A stretch of DNA of 64,000 bases from an uncultured Comamonadaceae bacterium (GCA_946482595.1 CAMLSD010000012.1:1-64000); one strand, 5' to 3'. Shown: positions 23,369-32,600, numbered from the stretch's first letter. The notes: generated by a model not told the origin, from the sequence alone. Numbers and translations are program-made.

Positions 23369-23489
23369 GGCGGGAACTCCTGCGTCCGGACAACCTGGCT
23401 TGGACGCGTCATGGAGTTCAGGGTAGGGGCAGGCGCTTGCGGTGTCTGTAGGCGAGCGCATGACAGGGCCACCGGTTCGCCCTGCAGGG

Positions 23490-24128
23490 TCACTGGATCA
23501 GACCGTTCTTGACGGCGTAGTAGGTGAGCTCGGCATTGCTGCCCAGCTGGAGCTTCTCGAGCAGGCGGCTACGGTAGGTGCTCACCGTCTTGACGCTGAT
23601 GAACAACTCGTCGGCGATCTGCGTGACCGACATGCCGCCGGCCAGCTTGCACAGCACCTGGAACTCGCGCTCGGACAGTTCCTGGTGGGCCGGCCCGGCA
23701 TTGGGCTGGTCCAGGCGGTTGGCCATCAGGTCGGCCACCGTGGGGCTCAGGTAGCGCCGGCCCTGCAGCACGACGCGGATCGCTCGCAGGATCTCGTCGA
23801 TGTCGGAGTCCTTCTTGAGGTAGCCGTTGGCGCCGGCGCGCAGCAGGTTGATCGCGTACTGTTCTTCGGGGAAGGCGCTGACGATCAGCACCGGAATGTC
23901 GCCCAGGTGGTTGCGGATCAGCCGCAGGGTGTCCACGCCGGTGCGGTCAGGCAGCGAGATGTCGAGCAGGACCAGGTCCCACTGGCCCTCACGCAGCGCG
24001 GCCAGGGTTTCGGCACTGGTGGCGGCCTCCCCGGCCACGCACAGGTCAGGTTCGGCGTCGATCAGTTGCTTGAGGCCGGCGCGCACGATCTTGTGGTCGT
24101 CGGCGAGAAGTATGCGTTTGCGCTCCAT
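23490..24128 (-). CDS. NarL/FixJ family response regulator
   Basis: A 212-residue regulator with an N-terminal receiver (Asp10/Asp11, phospho-acceptor Asp56 in LLDISLP, Lys106 in YLKKDS) and a C-terminal LuxR-type HTH (LSEREFQVL then ISVKTVSTYRSRL). The likely partner is the histidine kinase encoded divergently from 24340. The ATG at 24128 is used because upstream in-frame starts would read through the terminator hairpin and the divergent promoter region. The transcript leader contains an intrinsic terminator 33 bases before the start codon, so expression may be attenuated. Confidence 0.93.
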   Translation of the reverse strand: MERKRILLADDHKIVRAGLKQLIDAEPDLCVAGEAATSAETLAALREGQWDLVLLDISLPDRTGVDTLRLIRNHLGDIPVLIVSAFPEEQYAINLLRAGANGYLKKDSDIDEILRAIRVVLQGRRYLSPTVADLMANRLDQPNAGPAHQELSEREFQVLCKLAGGMSVTQIADELFISVKTVSTYRSRLLEKLQLGSNAELTYYAVKNGLIQ

Positions 24129-24160
24129 GATGACCTTGCTGCTGTTGGGATGATTCTGGC

Positions 24161-24192
24161 AAAAAAAGGAGGGGCTGTGCGGGCACAGCCCC
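24161..24192 (-). terminator. Intrinsic terminator or attenuator upstream of the response regulator
   Basis: On the minus strand a 9-10 base GC stem (GGGGCTGTGC on the plus strand at 24171-24180, complement at 24183-24192) is followed by TCC and seven T residues (24167-24161). This is a textbook rho-independent terminator. No minus-strand gene precedes it, so it either attenuates the response regulator transcript or ends a short RNA. Confidence 0.75.
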
Positions 24193-24317
24193 CCTGAGGC
24201 ACCACGGACATCGCGGTTGGGGAGGGAGGAGGGATCCGTGGTGGAACACCTTGACTTCATGGTAGAAAGCCCGAGGCTCCGACGATGTAGTCCCGCCCGG
24301 TGGCGGGCTTGTCGGAG
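24161..24317 (-). ncRNA. Candidate structured small RNA or regulatory leader
   Basis: The 211-base gap between the divergent kinase and regulator genes reads, on the minus strand, as three stems in a row. The first is a nested structure: CTCCGAC (24277-24283) pairs with GTCGGAG (24311-24317) and encloses a CCCGCC/GGCGGG hairpin (24292-24307). The second is a perfect 9-base inverted repeat (24200-24208 with 24235-24243). The third is the terminator at 24161-24192. The length, about 155 bases, suits a small RNA; an attenuated leader of the regulator is the main alternative. No promoter could be assigned. Confidence 0.4.
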
Positions 24318-24339
24318 GTGTCTGACACAACTGCCGCGC

Positions 24340-25824
24340 ATGTCCACTCCCCCTGCGTCCCGTGCTCCGCTTTGGAGCGAACTGCTGCGCCGCCTGAAGG
24401 CCGCGCGCGATGAGGTCGAGGCTGCCGCCGCACGCTCGGGGCAGGTGCCGGCCCATCTGCTGCGTCGCCTGGCCGTACTGAAGCTGGCCGTGCCGATCAC
24501 GGTGATTGCCGGCGCGGCGATGCTGTGGGTGACCGAAAAAGGCTACCAGCAGCTCGAGCAGACCTACGCCGAGCTCAAGGTCTCGCGCGAGTTCTCGCGC
24601 AACCTGAACAACCTGTCCTACCTGGCCGCGCGGGCCGAGGCCACCCAGGCCGAGTACCTGCTGAACCACACGCCGCAGGCGCTGTCGGCCCACCGCTCGG
24701 TGCTGCAGCAGATCACGGCACTGCAGGAGCCGCTCACGGTGTCGCAGCATGCCCCGGACCTGGTCGACGACATGCAGGTCGTGCTCCAGTACGTGGCGGG
24801 CGAACGCAGCGAGCTGGAGCAGCTCATGGCCCTGCCCAGCGATGCCGCGGCAGCGGAAGTCGATGCCCGCCTGCGCCCCAACCCGGTGACCGACGGCACG
24901 CTGCGCGACGCGCTGGGCAAGATGGTCTCCAGCGAACGCAACCGGCTCGACTCGGCCGAGGCCGCCGCCTCCCGCGAGTTGCGCCACCAGCGCTGGCTGT
25001 CGGTGGCGTCGATCCTGGTGGGCATCCTGCTGCTGGTATTGCTGCTGCAGGCCTATCGCAACGAACTCGGCGAAGAACAGCGCATGGCGCAGCGGCTGCA
25101 GTCGGAACGCGACCGGCTGGAGCAGGCGGTGGCCGAACGCACGCATGAGCTGTCCGAACTGGCCACCCACCTCCAGCATGTGGCCGAAACCGAAAAAAGC
25201 CGGCTGGCGCGCGAGCTGCACGACGAGCTCGGCGCCATCCTCACGGCCAGCAAGATGGACGTGGCGATGATGCTGCGGCGCAACCTGGAACCCAAGGACA
25301 CCACCATCGCCGGGCTGCGCCGTCTTCAGGAGAACCTGGAGCGCGGGGTGCAGCTCAAGCGCCGCGTGATCGAAGGCCTGGTGCCGACCACCCTGAACAA
25401 CCTCGGTCTGGTGGCCGCACTCGATGCGCTGGCCGACGAGGTCGCCACCCAGAGCGGCATGACGGTCGAGTGTTCGCTGCCCGAGGACCTGGTGCTCGAC
25501 ACCGGACGCAGCATCGCGATCTTCCGCATCGTGCAGGAGGCCCTGACCAACGTGCAGAAACACGCGCAGGCCAGCCGCGTGCACCTGCAGCTCGACCACG
25601 ATGACGAGATGCTGCGCCTGGAGCTGCGCGACAACGGCCGGGGGCTGGGCGCCGCTGCGCGCGGGCCACGGCTGAAAAGCCACGGCCTGCTGGGCATGAA
25701 ACATCGGGTCGACGCCTTCCACGGGCGGTTCGAGATCGGCCCGGCCGATGGCGGCGGTACCCGGCTGCGCGTGAGCCTGCCGCTGCAGGACCCGCCTGCA
25801 CCGAACGAGCGGGCCGACACATGA
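24340..25824 (+). CDS. HisKA_3-type sensor histidine kinase
   Basis: A 494-residue membrane histidine kinase of the NarX/DegS-like class. Two transmembrane helices (about residues 47-65 and 219-238) flank a roughly 150-residue helical periplasmic sensor domain. A coiled coil leads to the dimerisation/phosphorylation box with His294 in RELHDELG, and the HATPase domain shows the N box (QEALTNVQKHA) and G box (LRDNGRGLG). The partner is most likely the divergent NarL-type regulator. The ATG at 24340 is favoured because the longer frame would extend through the structured intergenic region. Its stop overlaps the start of a solute-binding protein gene. Confidence 0.92.
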   Translation: MSTPPASRAPLWSELLRRLKAARDEVEAAAARSGQVPAHLLRRLAVLKLAVPITVIAGAAMLWVTEKGYQQLEQTYAELKVSREFSRNLNNLSYLAARAEATQAEYLLNHTPQALSAHRSVLQQITALQEPLTVSQHAPDLVDDMQVVLQYVAGERSELEQLMALPSDAAAAEVDARLRPNPVTDGTLRDALGKMVSSERNRLDSAEAAASRELRHQRWLSVASILVGILLLVLLLQAYRNELGEEQRMAQRLQSERDRLEQAVAERTHELSELATHLQHVAETEKSRLARELHDELGAILTASKMDVAMMLRRNLEPKDTTIAGLRRLQENLERGVQLKRRVIEGLVPTTLNNLGLVAALDALADEVATQSGMTVECSLPEDLVLDTGRSIAIFRIVQEALTNVQKHAQASRVHLQLDHDDEMLRLELRDNGRGLGAAARGPRLKSHGLLGMKHRVDAFHGRFEIGPADGGGTRLRVSLPLQDPPAPNERADT

Positions 25825-26630
25825 CGCCCCCGCGCCGCGCGCACCGAGCCGCCGCCGCCCTGGCGCTGGCCCTGGGTGCTGCCGCCTCCTGGATCGTGCC
25901 AGCCGGGCCCGCCACGGCCCGACCGGTCGTGCTGACCACCACCGAGTACTCACCCTACTGCAGCACGGCATTGCCGCGCGGCGGCGTGCTGGTCGACCTG
26001 GCCGTCACGGCGCTACGGCAGGCCGGCCACACGGCCGAGGTGCGGTTCATGCCCTGGGCGCGCGCGCTCAGCCTGGGCCAGCAGGGGGAGGTCGACGGCG
26101 TGCTGTGCATCTGGAAGTCGCCGGCGCGCGAGCAGGACTTCGTGTTTTCAGACCCGCTGGTCACCAGCCGCATCATGTTGTGCCGGCGCCCCGGGCCGGG
26201 GCCCGAGCGCTTCACCGGCTTCAGCGACCTGCCGGGCGCCACCGTGGGCGTGGTGCGTGGTTACGCCCTGCCGCCCAGCCTGGCCGGTGCCGGCGTGCCC
26301 ACGCGTGAAGTGACCAGCGACCTGCAGGGCCTGCGCATGCTGATGGCCGGTCGCTTCGACTTCATGCTGATGGACGATCGGGTCGCACAGCAGCTGATGA
26401 CCGACCACACCGACCTCCAGGGCATCAGCTGCCTGGAGCCCGCCCTGCAGACGCCGGAGCAGTTCATGGCGCTGTCGCGCAAGGTGCCCGATGCGGCAGC
26501 CATCATCCAGGCCTTCAACCAGGCACTGCGCCAGATGGCCGCGCGCGGTGAGCTGCAGCGCATCCTGGGCACACCTGGCGCGGCGCCTGCCGCACCGTCG
26601 CCCGCCACCGCCCCCCAGCCAGCGCGCTGA
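25821..26630 (+). CDS. Periplasmic solute-binding protein, SBP_bac_3 family
   Basis: A 269-residue exported protein: signal peptide to about residue 33 (ending ATARP), then TTTEYSPYCS, typical of amino-acid-type family 3 binding proteins. Three cysteines outside the signal are notable. No ABC permease or ATPase gene is adjacent; instead the start overlaps the kinase stop by ATGA. That context suggests it presents a ligand to the kinase sensor domain rather than feeding a transporter, which is inference. The proline/alanine-rich tail after residue 250 looks disordered. Confidence 0.82.
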   Translation: MTPPRRAHRAAAALALALGAAASWIVPAGPATARPVVLTTTEYSPYCSTALPRGGVLVDLAVTALRQAGHTAEVRFMPWARALSLGQQGEVDGVLCIWKSPAREQDFVFSDPLVTSRIMLCRRPGPGPERFTGFSDLPGATVGVVRGYALPPSLAGAGVPTREVTSDLQGLRMLMAGRFDFMLMDDRVAQQLMTDHTDLQGISCLEPALQTPEQFMALSRKVPDAAAIIQAFNQALRQMAARGELQRILGTPGAAPAAPSPATAPQPAR

Positions 26631-26636
26631 CCGGCC

Positions 26637-27812
26637 TCAGCGCCGGCCGAACATCATCTGCCGGGCCAGCGCGGCCTTGACCGGCGCCAGCCGCTGCAGC
26701 GCCACCATGCCCAGGCCGCGGGCCGTGCTCAGCCCCGGCCACGGCCAGGTGAAGCTGCGCGCGAGGAAGTCGGTCGCGGCGATCATGCTCCAGCGGTCAG
26801 GCGCACGCGACCACTCGACCCGCCGCAGCGCGGCCGTCACATCCGGCGCGACGGCCAGGCGCCGCACCAGCTCGAACGCATCGCGCAGGCCGAGGTTCAG
26901 GCCCTGGCCGGCCACCGGGTGCAGCGTCTGGGCGGCATTGCCGATGCGTACCAGGCGGCCGTCCACCAGGGTGCGCTCGGCATTGAGGCCCAGCGCAAAA
27001 CACTTGAGCGGCGACACCGCCGTGACACGGCCGGCGGCCGCCGGCAGCACATGGTTGAGCACCGCCTGACGCTGGGTATCGTTCAGCTCGCGCACCGGGT
27101 CATCGTCGCTCGGCACACACCACACCAGGGCCGCGCGCCCGGGCGCCAGCGGCAGCAGCGCCACCGGCCCGGACGGCGTGAAACGTTCGTAGGCCGTGCC
27201 CGGCGGCATGCCGTCCAGGGTGACCTGACCGACCCAGGCGGTCTGGCGGTAATCGTGCGTGACGGCCTTGCGGGCCTGGTCGGCGAACACCCCGCCTTCG
27301 GCGACCGCCACCAGGTCGAATCGCTCCACGACTTCGGCATCGACCTCCACGCCACCGGCCACATTGCGCAGCCCCGCCACCTTGACGCCAAAGCGGCTGG
27401 CCAGCCGGCCGGGCTCGGCCTCGCAGGCCGCCTGCCACTGGCGCTGCAGCGGTGCCACGAGCGCACCGTAGCTGAGCACCGCCCCCAGCATCGGCACGCC
27501 TTCGCTCAGGGCGTCGATCGTGACCTCCGGCGGGCCGAACCGGTCGAGCAGCACCGTGGGCTGCTGCTGCGACACATGCACATGCAGGATGGGTTGCGCC
27601 TGGGCCTGGGGCCAGGCGTCCAGGCGCTGCAGCAGCTGCACGCTGCCCAGCGACAGCGCCAGCGTACGCGGGTCGCCGGAGACGTCCTGGCTGGCCGAGC
27701 GGGCATCAAACACGGTGATGCGCGCGTGCGGCAGGTCGCGTGCCGCCAGCAGAGCCAGCGCCAGCCCGGCCGGGCCGGCACCGACCACGGCGATGTCCAG
27801 GGATTGCATCAT
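26637..27812 (-). CDS. UbiH/UbiF/VisC family FAD monooxygenase
   Basis: A 391-residue flavin monooxygenase. GAGPAGLALAL near residues 11-21 binds FAD; GDPRTLALS is the family's second motif; and RIGNAAQTLHPVAGQGLNLGLRDA is the GD/UbiH signature, with Gly-Asn replacing the usual Gly-Asp. The family hydroxylates the aromatic ring of ubiquinone precursors. Which position it modifies cannot be told from the sequence. The start is the first of two adjacent ATGs, with ribosome site AAGGAG. It ends 6 bases from the convergent binding-protein gene. Confidence 0.88.
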   Translation of the reverse strand: MMQSLDIAVVGAGPAGLALALLAARDLPHARITVFDARSASQDVSGDPRTLALSLGSVQLLQRLDAWPQAQAQPILHVHVSQQQPTVLLDRFGPPEVTIDALSEGVPMLGAVLSYGALVAPLQRQWQAACEAEPGRLASRFGVKVAGLRNVAGGVEVDAEVVERFDLVAVAEGGVFADQARKAVTHDYRQTAWVGQVTLDGMPPGTAYERFTPSGPVALLPLAPGRAALVWCVPSDDDPVRELNDTQRQAVLNHVLPAAAGRVTAVSPLKCFALGLNAERTLVDGRLVRIGNAAQTLHPVAGQGLNLGLRDAFELVRRLAVAPDVTAALRRVEWSRAPDRWSMIAATDFLARSFTWPWPGLSTARGLGMVALQRLAPVKAALARQMMFGRR

Positions 27813-27997
27813 CACGGCTCCTTGCACTGAAGTTTGCGGCCGATCCACGGCCTTGGGTGCCATCACGCTCCGCTATTATCCGGAGCGCCCGCGCGCTGCG
27901 CGGCGCCAAGTGTTGCAGGCTGGCAGCCTGATGCCTGATCACTGGCGACACCTGTTCAACGAACGTCCCACTCACGACACTGCCGGAGGACCCGACC

Positions 27998-29041
27998 ATG
28001 GCCCTGATGGATTTCATCAAGAAGCAGTTCATCGACATCCTCGAATGGACCGAGTCCGGCGACGGCGTGCTGGCCTGGCGCTACCCGATGGCCGGCAACG
28101 AGATCCAGTACGGCGGCTCGCTCACGGTGCGCGAGTCGCAGATGGCGGTGTTCGTCAACGAAGGCAAGGTGGCCGACGTCTTCGGCCCCGGGCGCTACAC
28201 GCTGACCACCAGCACCCTGCCGATCCTCACCTACCTGCAGAACTGGGACAAGCTGTTCCAGTCGCCGTTCAAGAGCGACGTCTACTTCTTCAGCACCCGC
28301 CAGCAGGTCGACCAGCGCTGGGGCACCACCCAGCCGGTGACCATCCGCGACAAGGACTTCGGCGCGGTGCGGCTGCGCGCCTTCGGCAACTACGCCTACC
28401 GCATCGTCGACCCCAGGCTGTTCCACACCGAGATCTCGGGCACGCGTGACACCTACACCGTGGCCGACCTCGACGGCCAGCTGCGCGCGCAGATGCTGCA
28501 GCACATCTCGGACGCGGTGGCCTCCAGCGGCATTCCCTTCCTCGACCTGGCCGCCAACCAGGTCGAATTCGCCGCGGCGCTGCAGGCGGCCACCGCCCCG
28601 TCGTTCGACAAGCTGGGGCTCAAGCTCGAGAGCGTGACGGTGCAGAACGTCTCGCTGCCTGAAGAGCTGCAGAAGATCCTCGACCAGAAGATCGGCATGG
28701 GCATGGTGGGCGACATGTCGCGCTTCATGCAGTACCAGACCGCGCAGTCGATTCCTGCGCTCGCCTCGGGCGCCGGGCATGGCGGCAGCGGTGTGGTGGG
28801 CGATGCGGTCGGCCTGGGCGCCGGCGTCGCGCTGGGCCAGGTGATGGCCCAGCAGCTCAGCCAGGGCCTGCAGGGCCAGCAGGCGGCCGCCGCTGCGGCG
28901 GCTGCGGCCGCCCCGGCGCCGATGAAACCCGACGAAGTCATGGCCACGATCGAGAAACTGGCCGACCTCAAGGCCAAGGGCATCCTCACCGAAGAAGAAT
29001 TCGCGAGCAAGAAGTCGGAACTGCTCAAGAAGCTGGTCTGA
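27998..29041 (+). CDS. SPFH domain protein with C-terminal SHOCT motif (YdjI/virion-core-like)
   Basis: A 347-residue SPFH/band-7 protein. The start (ALMDFIKKQFIDILEW) and RESQMAVFVNEGKVADVFGPGRYTL match the YdjI branch (COG4260). After an alanine/glycine-rich linker the C-terminus has a short SHOCT-type motif (LADLKAKGILTEEEFASKKSELLKKL), which mediates oligomerisation. SPFH proteins form membrane scaffolds. The gene starts a five-gene plus-strand cassette, with ribosome site GGAGG. The 185-base divergent gap upstream includes TATTAT at 27874-27879, a possible -10 element. A scaffold role for the cassette's membrane enzymes is inferred. Confidence 0.9.
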   Translation: MALMDFIKKQFIDILEWTESGDGVLAWRYPMAGNEIQYGGSLTVRESQMAVFVNEGKVADVFGPGRYTLTTSTLPILTYLQNWDKLFQSPFKSDVYFFSTRQQVDQRWGTTQPVTIRDKDFGAVRLRAFGNYAYRIVDPRLFHTEISGTRDTYTVADLDGQLRAQMLQHISDAVASSGIPFLDLAANQVEFAAALQAATAPSFDKLGLKLESVTVQNVSLPEELQKILDQKIGMGMVGDMSRFMQYQTAQSIPALASGAGHGGSGVVGDAVGLGAGVALGQVMAQQLSQGLQGQQAAAAAAAAAAPAPMKPDEVMATIEKLADLKAKGILTEEEFASKKSELLKKLV

Positions 29042-29059
29042 CGTCCATCTGCTTGCGCC

Positions 29060-30691
29060 TTGGCCACCGAAGCGTCCTCTCCACAACGCGCCTACCGCGC
29101 CGCCTGCCCCAACTGCGGCGCCCCGGTCGACTTCCTGTCGCCAGCCTCGGCCATGGCGGTGTGCAGCTTTTGCCGCAGCACCGTGGTGCGCGAGGGCGAC
29201 GCGCTGCGCCGCATCGGCGAAAGCGCGGAGCTGTTCGATGACCACAGCCCGCTGCAGCTCGGCGCCGCGGGCCGTTACCAAGGCCTGGCCTTCACCGTGG
29301 TCGGCCGGCTGCAGTACCGCTATGCCGACGGCACCTGGAACGAATGGCATGTCCTGATCGATCAGCCCAGCGCCGCCGGTGCACCGCTGCGCTCGGCCTT
29401 CCTGAGTGAAGACAACGGCCAGTACGTGCTGTCGGTCGAGGCCCCGCTGCAAGGCGCGGTGCCGCCCGCCGAAAGCCTGCGGGCCGGCGCCCAGGCCTTG
29501 GTCAACGGGGTGGCCTGGTCGGTCGCCTCGGTGTCGGCGGCCCGGCTGCTGGCCGCGCAGGGCGAACTGCCGACCGTGCCGGCCCTGCAGCGCGGCTTTG
29601 TGGTGGCCGACCTGCGCAACACCCAGGGCCAGGTCGGCACGCTCGACTACAGCGACCCGGCGGCCCCGCGCTGGTATGTGGGCAAGTCCGTCACGCTGGC
29701 CGAGCTGAGCCTCACGGGCTTGCGCGACGACATCACGAAGGACCTCAAGGCCCGCGGCATCGAATGCCCGAGCTGCGGCACGGCGCTGGAGCCGACCCTG
29801 GCCACCACCCAGTCCATCGTCTGCCATCAGTGCAAGGCCGTGGTCGACGTCTCCAAGGGGGTGGGCGCGGACCTCGCCTACTACGCCCAGGGCAATGCCG
29901 GGCAAAGCGGCATGCAGCCACAGTTGCCGCTGGGCAAGCAGGGCACGCTGGCCATTGCCGGCAGCCCCAGCCTGCGCTGGCAGGTGGTGGGGTATGTCGA
30001 ACGCTGCGAGATCGCCCAGGACCCCGACGATGAGCAGAGCTTCTGGCGCGAGTACCTGCTCTACCACCGCACCGCCGGTTTTGCCTTCCTGGTGGACACC
30101 GAGGACGGCTGGAGCGGCGTGCGCCCGCTGACCGGTGTGCCCAAGGTGCTGGGTGCCGACCGGGTGTCGCATGACGGAGTGACCTACCGCCAGCTCTACA
30201 CCTACACCGCCAAGGTCACCTATGTGCTGGGCGAGTTCTACTGGCGGCTCCAGCGCGACCAGCTCACCCGCAACACCGACTACCAGGGCACCGGACCGCA
30301 CGCGCGCAAGCGCCTGAACCGGGAAGAAACCACCGGCGGCAGCGGGTCCGAGGGCACGCACGAGGTCGTCTGGTCGGCCGGCGAGGCGATCGACGCCCAC
30401 CTGATCGCCAAGGCCTTCGGGTTGCCGGGCGCACAGGCGGCCAGCGTGCGCCGCGACGCCCGGCCCACCTCGGGCAGCGGTGGGCTGCTCGCCAAGCTGT
30501 TCGTGGGGATGTTCGTGATCGCCCTCGTGTTCGCGCTGGCCCGATGCGACGATGACGAATGCGATACCGTGCGCGCCAACTTCGGCGAGGCCTCGCAGGA
30601 ATACCGCAGCTGCCGCGCCGGCACCGGCGCCTACGCCCGCACCACCGGCGGCTCCTGGGGGGGATTCAGCAGCGGTGGCTGGCACAAGTGA
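29060..30691 (+). CDS. DUF4178 protein with two zinc ribbons and a C-terminal membrane anchor
   Basis: A 543-residue protein. A zinc ribbon at residues 16-38 (CPNCG...CSFC) is followed by a DUF4178 beta-rich region, then a second ribbon near residues 235-258 (CPSCG...CHQC), more DUF4178-like sequence, a transmembrane helix near residue 480 (LLAKLFVGMFVIALVFALARC) and a Gly/Ser-rich tail. The start codon must be TTG at 29060, since the first in-frame ATG falls inside the first ribbon. DUF4178 has no established activity. It lies 18 bases after the SPFH gene and is probably co-transcribed with it. Confidence 0.85.
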   Translation: MATEASSPQRAYRAACPNCGAPVDFLSPASAMAVCSFCRSTVVREGDALRRIGESAELFDDHSPLQLGAAGRYQGLAFTVVGRLQYRYADGTWNEWHVLIDQPSAAGAPLRSAFLSEDNGQYVLSVEAPLQGAVPPAESLRAGAQALVNGVAWSVASVSAARLLAAQGELPTVPALQRGFVVADLRNTQGQVGTLDYSDPAAPRWYVGKSVTLAELSLTGLRDDITKDLKARGIECPSCGTALEPTLATTQSIVCHQCKAVVDVSKGVGADLAYYAQGNAGQSGMQPQLPLGKQGTLAIAGSPSLRWQVVGYVERCEIAQDPDDEQSFWREYLLYHRTAGFAFLVDTEDGWSGVRPLTGVPKVLGADRVSHDGVTYRQLYTYTAKVTYVLGEFYWRLQRDQLTRNTDYQGTGPHARKRLNREETTGGSGSEGTHEVVWSAGEAIDAHLIAKAFGLPGAQAASVRRDARPTSGSGGLLAKLFVGMFVIALVFALARCDDDECDTVRANFGEASQEYRSCRAGTGAYARTTGGSWGGFSSGGWHK

Positions 30692-30709
30692 TTCAACAAG
30701 GAGCACACC

Positions 30710-30940
30710 ATGGGAATGGCAGGGTTCGAATGGATGAGGCCCGGCGTGTTCGCCGGCTCGATCGTCTATGCGCTGATCGGCGTGCTGATCTTCTGGATCA
30801 GCTTCATCGTGATCGACAAGCTCACCCCCTACGACCTGTGGGGCGAGATCGTCGAGAAGAAGAACATGGCACTGGCGATCGTGGTGGCCGCGATGTGCCT
30901 GGGCATCTCGATCATCGTGGCCGCCGCGATCCACGGATGA
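30710..30940 (+). CDS. DUF350 family membrane protein
   Basis: A 76-residue protein with two transmembrane helices separated by DKLTPYDLWGEIVEKKN, the DUF350 loop. The ribosome site AAGGAG is strong. DUF350 proteins (YjfL in E. coli) occur beside PspA-like, SPFH and spermidine-synthase-like genes. Here the gene sits between DUF4178 and the membrane aminopropyltransferase. Function unknown. Confidence 0.88.
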   Translation: MGMAGFEWMRPGVFAGSIVYALIGVLIFWISFIVIDKLTPYDLWGEIVEKKNMALAIVVAAMCLGISIIVAAAIHG

Positions 30941-30992
30941 GCCGCATGGCCGGTGGGCCCACCGCGCCGGCCTGGCCTCGTGACCTTCCCCG

Positions 30993-32600
30993 ATGGATCC
31001 CGACGCGCTGAACCCGCCCGCCAGCCGCGCGGACACACCGGCCGACCCCACGCCTGGCAGCCCGCCCGAGCCCTCGCGCGTGCGCCCGGGCGAGGTGGTG
31101 CTGCTCGTCTCGGTGTTTGTGGTTGCGGCCTGTGGGCTGGTCTACGAACTGGCCGCGGGCGCCCTGGCCAGCTATCTGCTCGGTGATTCGGTCCTGCAGT
31201 TCTCGACCATCATCGGTGCCTACCTGTTCGCGATGGGCATCGGCTCGTACCTGTCGCGCTTTTTCGAGCGCCAGCTGGTGGCGCACTTCCTGCGCATCGA
31301 GCTGCTGGTCGGACTGATCGGCGGCCTGTTGCCGGCAACCCTGTTCGTGCTGCACAGCATCGCGCCCTCGCCGTTCCGGATCGTGCTGTACGGCCTGGTG
31401 CTGCTGGTGGGCACGCTGGTGGGGCTGGAGATCCCGCTGGTGATGCGCATCCTCAAGCGCCACTTCCGCGACCGCTACGCCCTGAAGGACCTCGTCTCGC
31501 AGGTGCTCACCTTCGACTACCTGGGCGCGCTGGCGGTGTCGGTGGCCTTTCCGCTGCTGCTCGTGCCGCAGCTCGGGCTGATCCGCACGGGGCTCTTTTT
31601 CGGCCTGCTCAATGTGGCGGTGGCAGTGTGGGCGCTGTGGCTGTTCCGGGCCGAGCTGCGCCACTTCGGTGCGCATGCGATGGCCTGCGGATCGGTGATC
31701 GTCGTGCTGGCCGCTGCCTTTGTCGGCGCGAACCGCCTGACCACCTGGAGCGAGGACCAGTTCTACGCCGACCACATCATCTACAGCGAAACCTCACCGT
31801 GGCAGCGCATCGTGCTCACCCGCAGCGAGGCCGGCACACGCCTGTATCTCAACGGCAACCTGCAGTTCAATTCGCGCGACGAATACCGCTACCACGAGGC
31901 CCTGGTGCATCCGGCGATGGCCGCCCACGGGGCACCGCAACGTGTGCTCGTGCTCGGTGGCGGTGACGGCATGGCCGTGCGCGAGGTGTTGCGCCACCCC
32001 GCCGTCAAAGAGGTCACGCTGGTCGAGCTGGACCCGCGCATGACCCGGCTGTTCCACGACGAGCCGCTGCTGCGCCAGCTCAATGCCGATGCGCTGCATT
32101 CACCGAAGCTGCGCACCGTGAACCAGGACGCGTTCACCTGGCTGCAGCAGGGTGACGACACCTTCGACGTGATCATCGTGGACTTCCCCGACCCCACCAA
32201 CTTCTCGATCGGCAAGCTCTACACGACCACCTTCTACAACCTGCTGGACCAGCGCCTGGCCGCCTCCGGCTATGCGGTGATCCAGACCACCTCGCCGCTG
32301 ATCGCGCGACGCAGTTACTGGACGGTGGCCACGACGCTGGAGACCGTGGGGTTCACCGTGTCGCCCTACCATGCCCATGTGCCAAGCTTCGGTGAGTGGG
32401 GTTTCATCATCGCCTCGCGCCGGCCCTACCGCATGCCGCAGCAGTTGCCGCCCGGACTGCGTTTCCTGACGGTCCCCGGCCTGCCCGCGCTGTTCGACTT
32501 CCCTCCCGACATGGCCCGTGTGCCGGCCGAGGCCAACCGGCTGTCCAACCAGGCGCTGGTGCACATCTTCGAAGAGGAGTGGGGACGTGCGCTGCACTGA
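30993..32600 (+). CDS. Membrane-bound polyamine aminopropyltransferase-like protein
   Basis: A 535-residue protein with a disordered proline-rich N-terminus, about seven transmembrane helices (residues 35-250) and a C-terminal spermidine synthase-type domain. The SAM-binding motif is VLVLGGGDGMAVREVL, followed by VELDP and the catalytic acidic loop VDFPDPTN, where soluble SpeE has D-x-x-D-P. Soluble relatives transfer aminopropyl groups from decarboxylated SAM to putrescine. The membrane form may act on another amine or on a lipid-linked substrate. It overlaps nothing and is followed by the flavin oxidase 12 bases later. Confidence 0.87.
   Translation: MDPDALNPPASRADTPADPTPGSPPEPSRVRPGEVVLLVSVFVVAACGLVYELAAGALASYLLGDSVLQFSTIIGAYLFAMGIGSYLSRFFERQLVAHFLRIELLVGLIGGLLPATLFVLHSIAPSPFRIVLYGLVLLVGTLVGLEIPLVMRILKRHFRDRYALKDLVSQVLTFDYLGALAVSVAFPLLLVPQLGLIRTGLFFGLLNVAVAVWALWLFRAELRHFGAHAMACGSVIVVLAAAFVGANRLTTWSEDQFYADHIIYSETSPWQRIVLTRSEAGTRLYLNGNLQFNSRDEYRYHEALVHPAMAAHGAPQRVLVLGGGDGMAVREVLRHPAVKEVTLVELDPRMTRLFHDEPLLRQLNADALHSPKLRTVNQDAFTWLQQGDDTFDVIIVDFPDPTNFSIGKLYTTTFYNLLDQRLAASGYAVIQTTSPLIARRSYWTVATTLETVGFTVSPYHAHVPSFGEWGFIIASRRPYRMPQQLPPGLRFLTVPGLPALFDFPPDMARVPAEANRLSNQALVHIFEEEWGRALH

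Noticed and set aside
27956..31051. 1,031-codon minus-strand frame across the SPFH-DUF4178-DUF350 genes
   Set aside because: It lies opposite three genes with clear domains and good ribosome sites; its product shows no domain.
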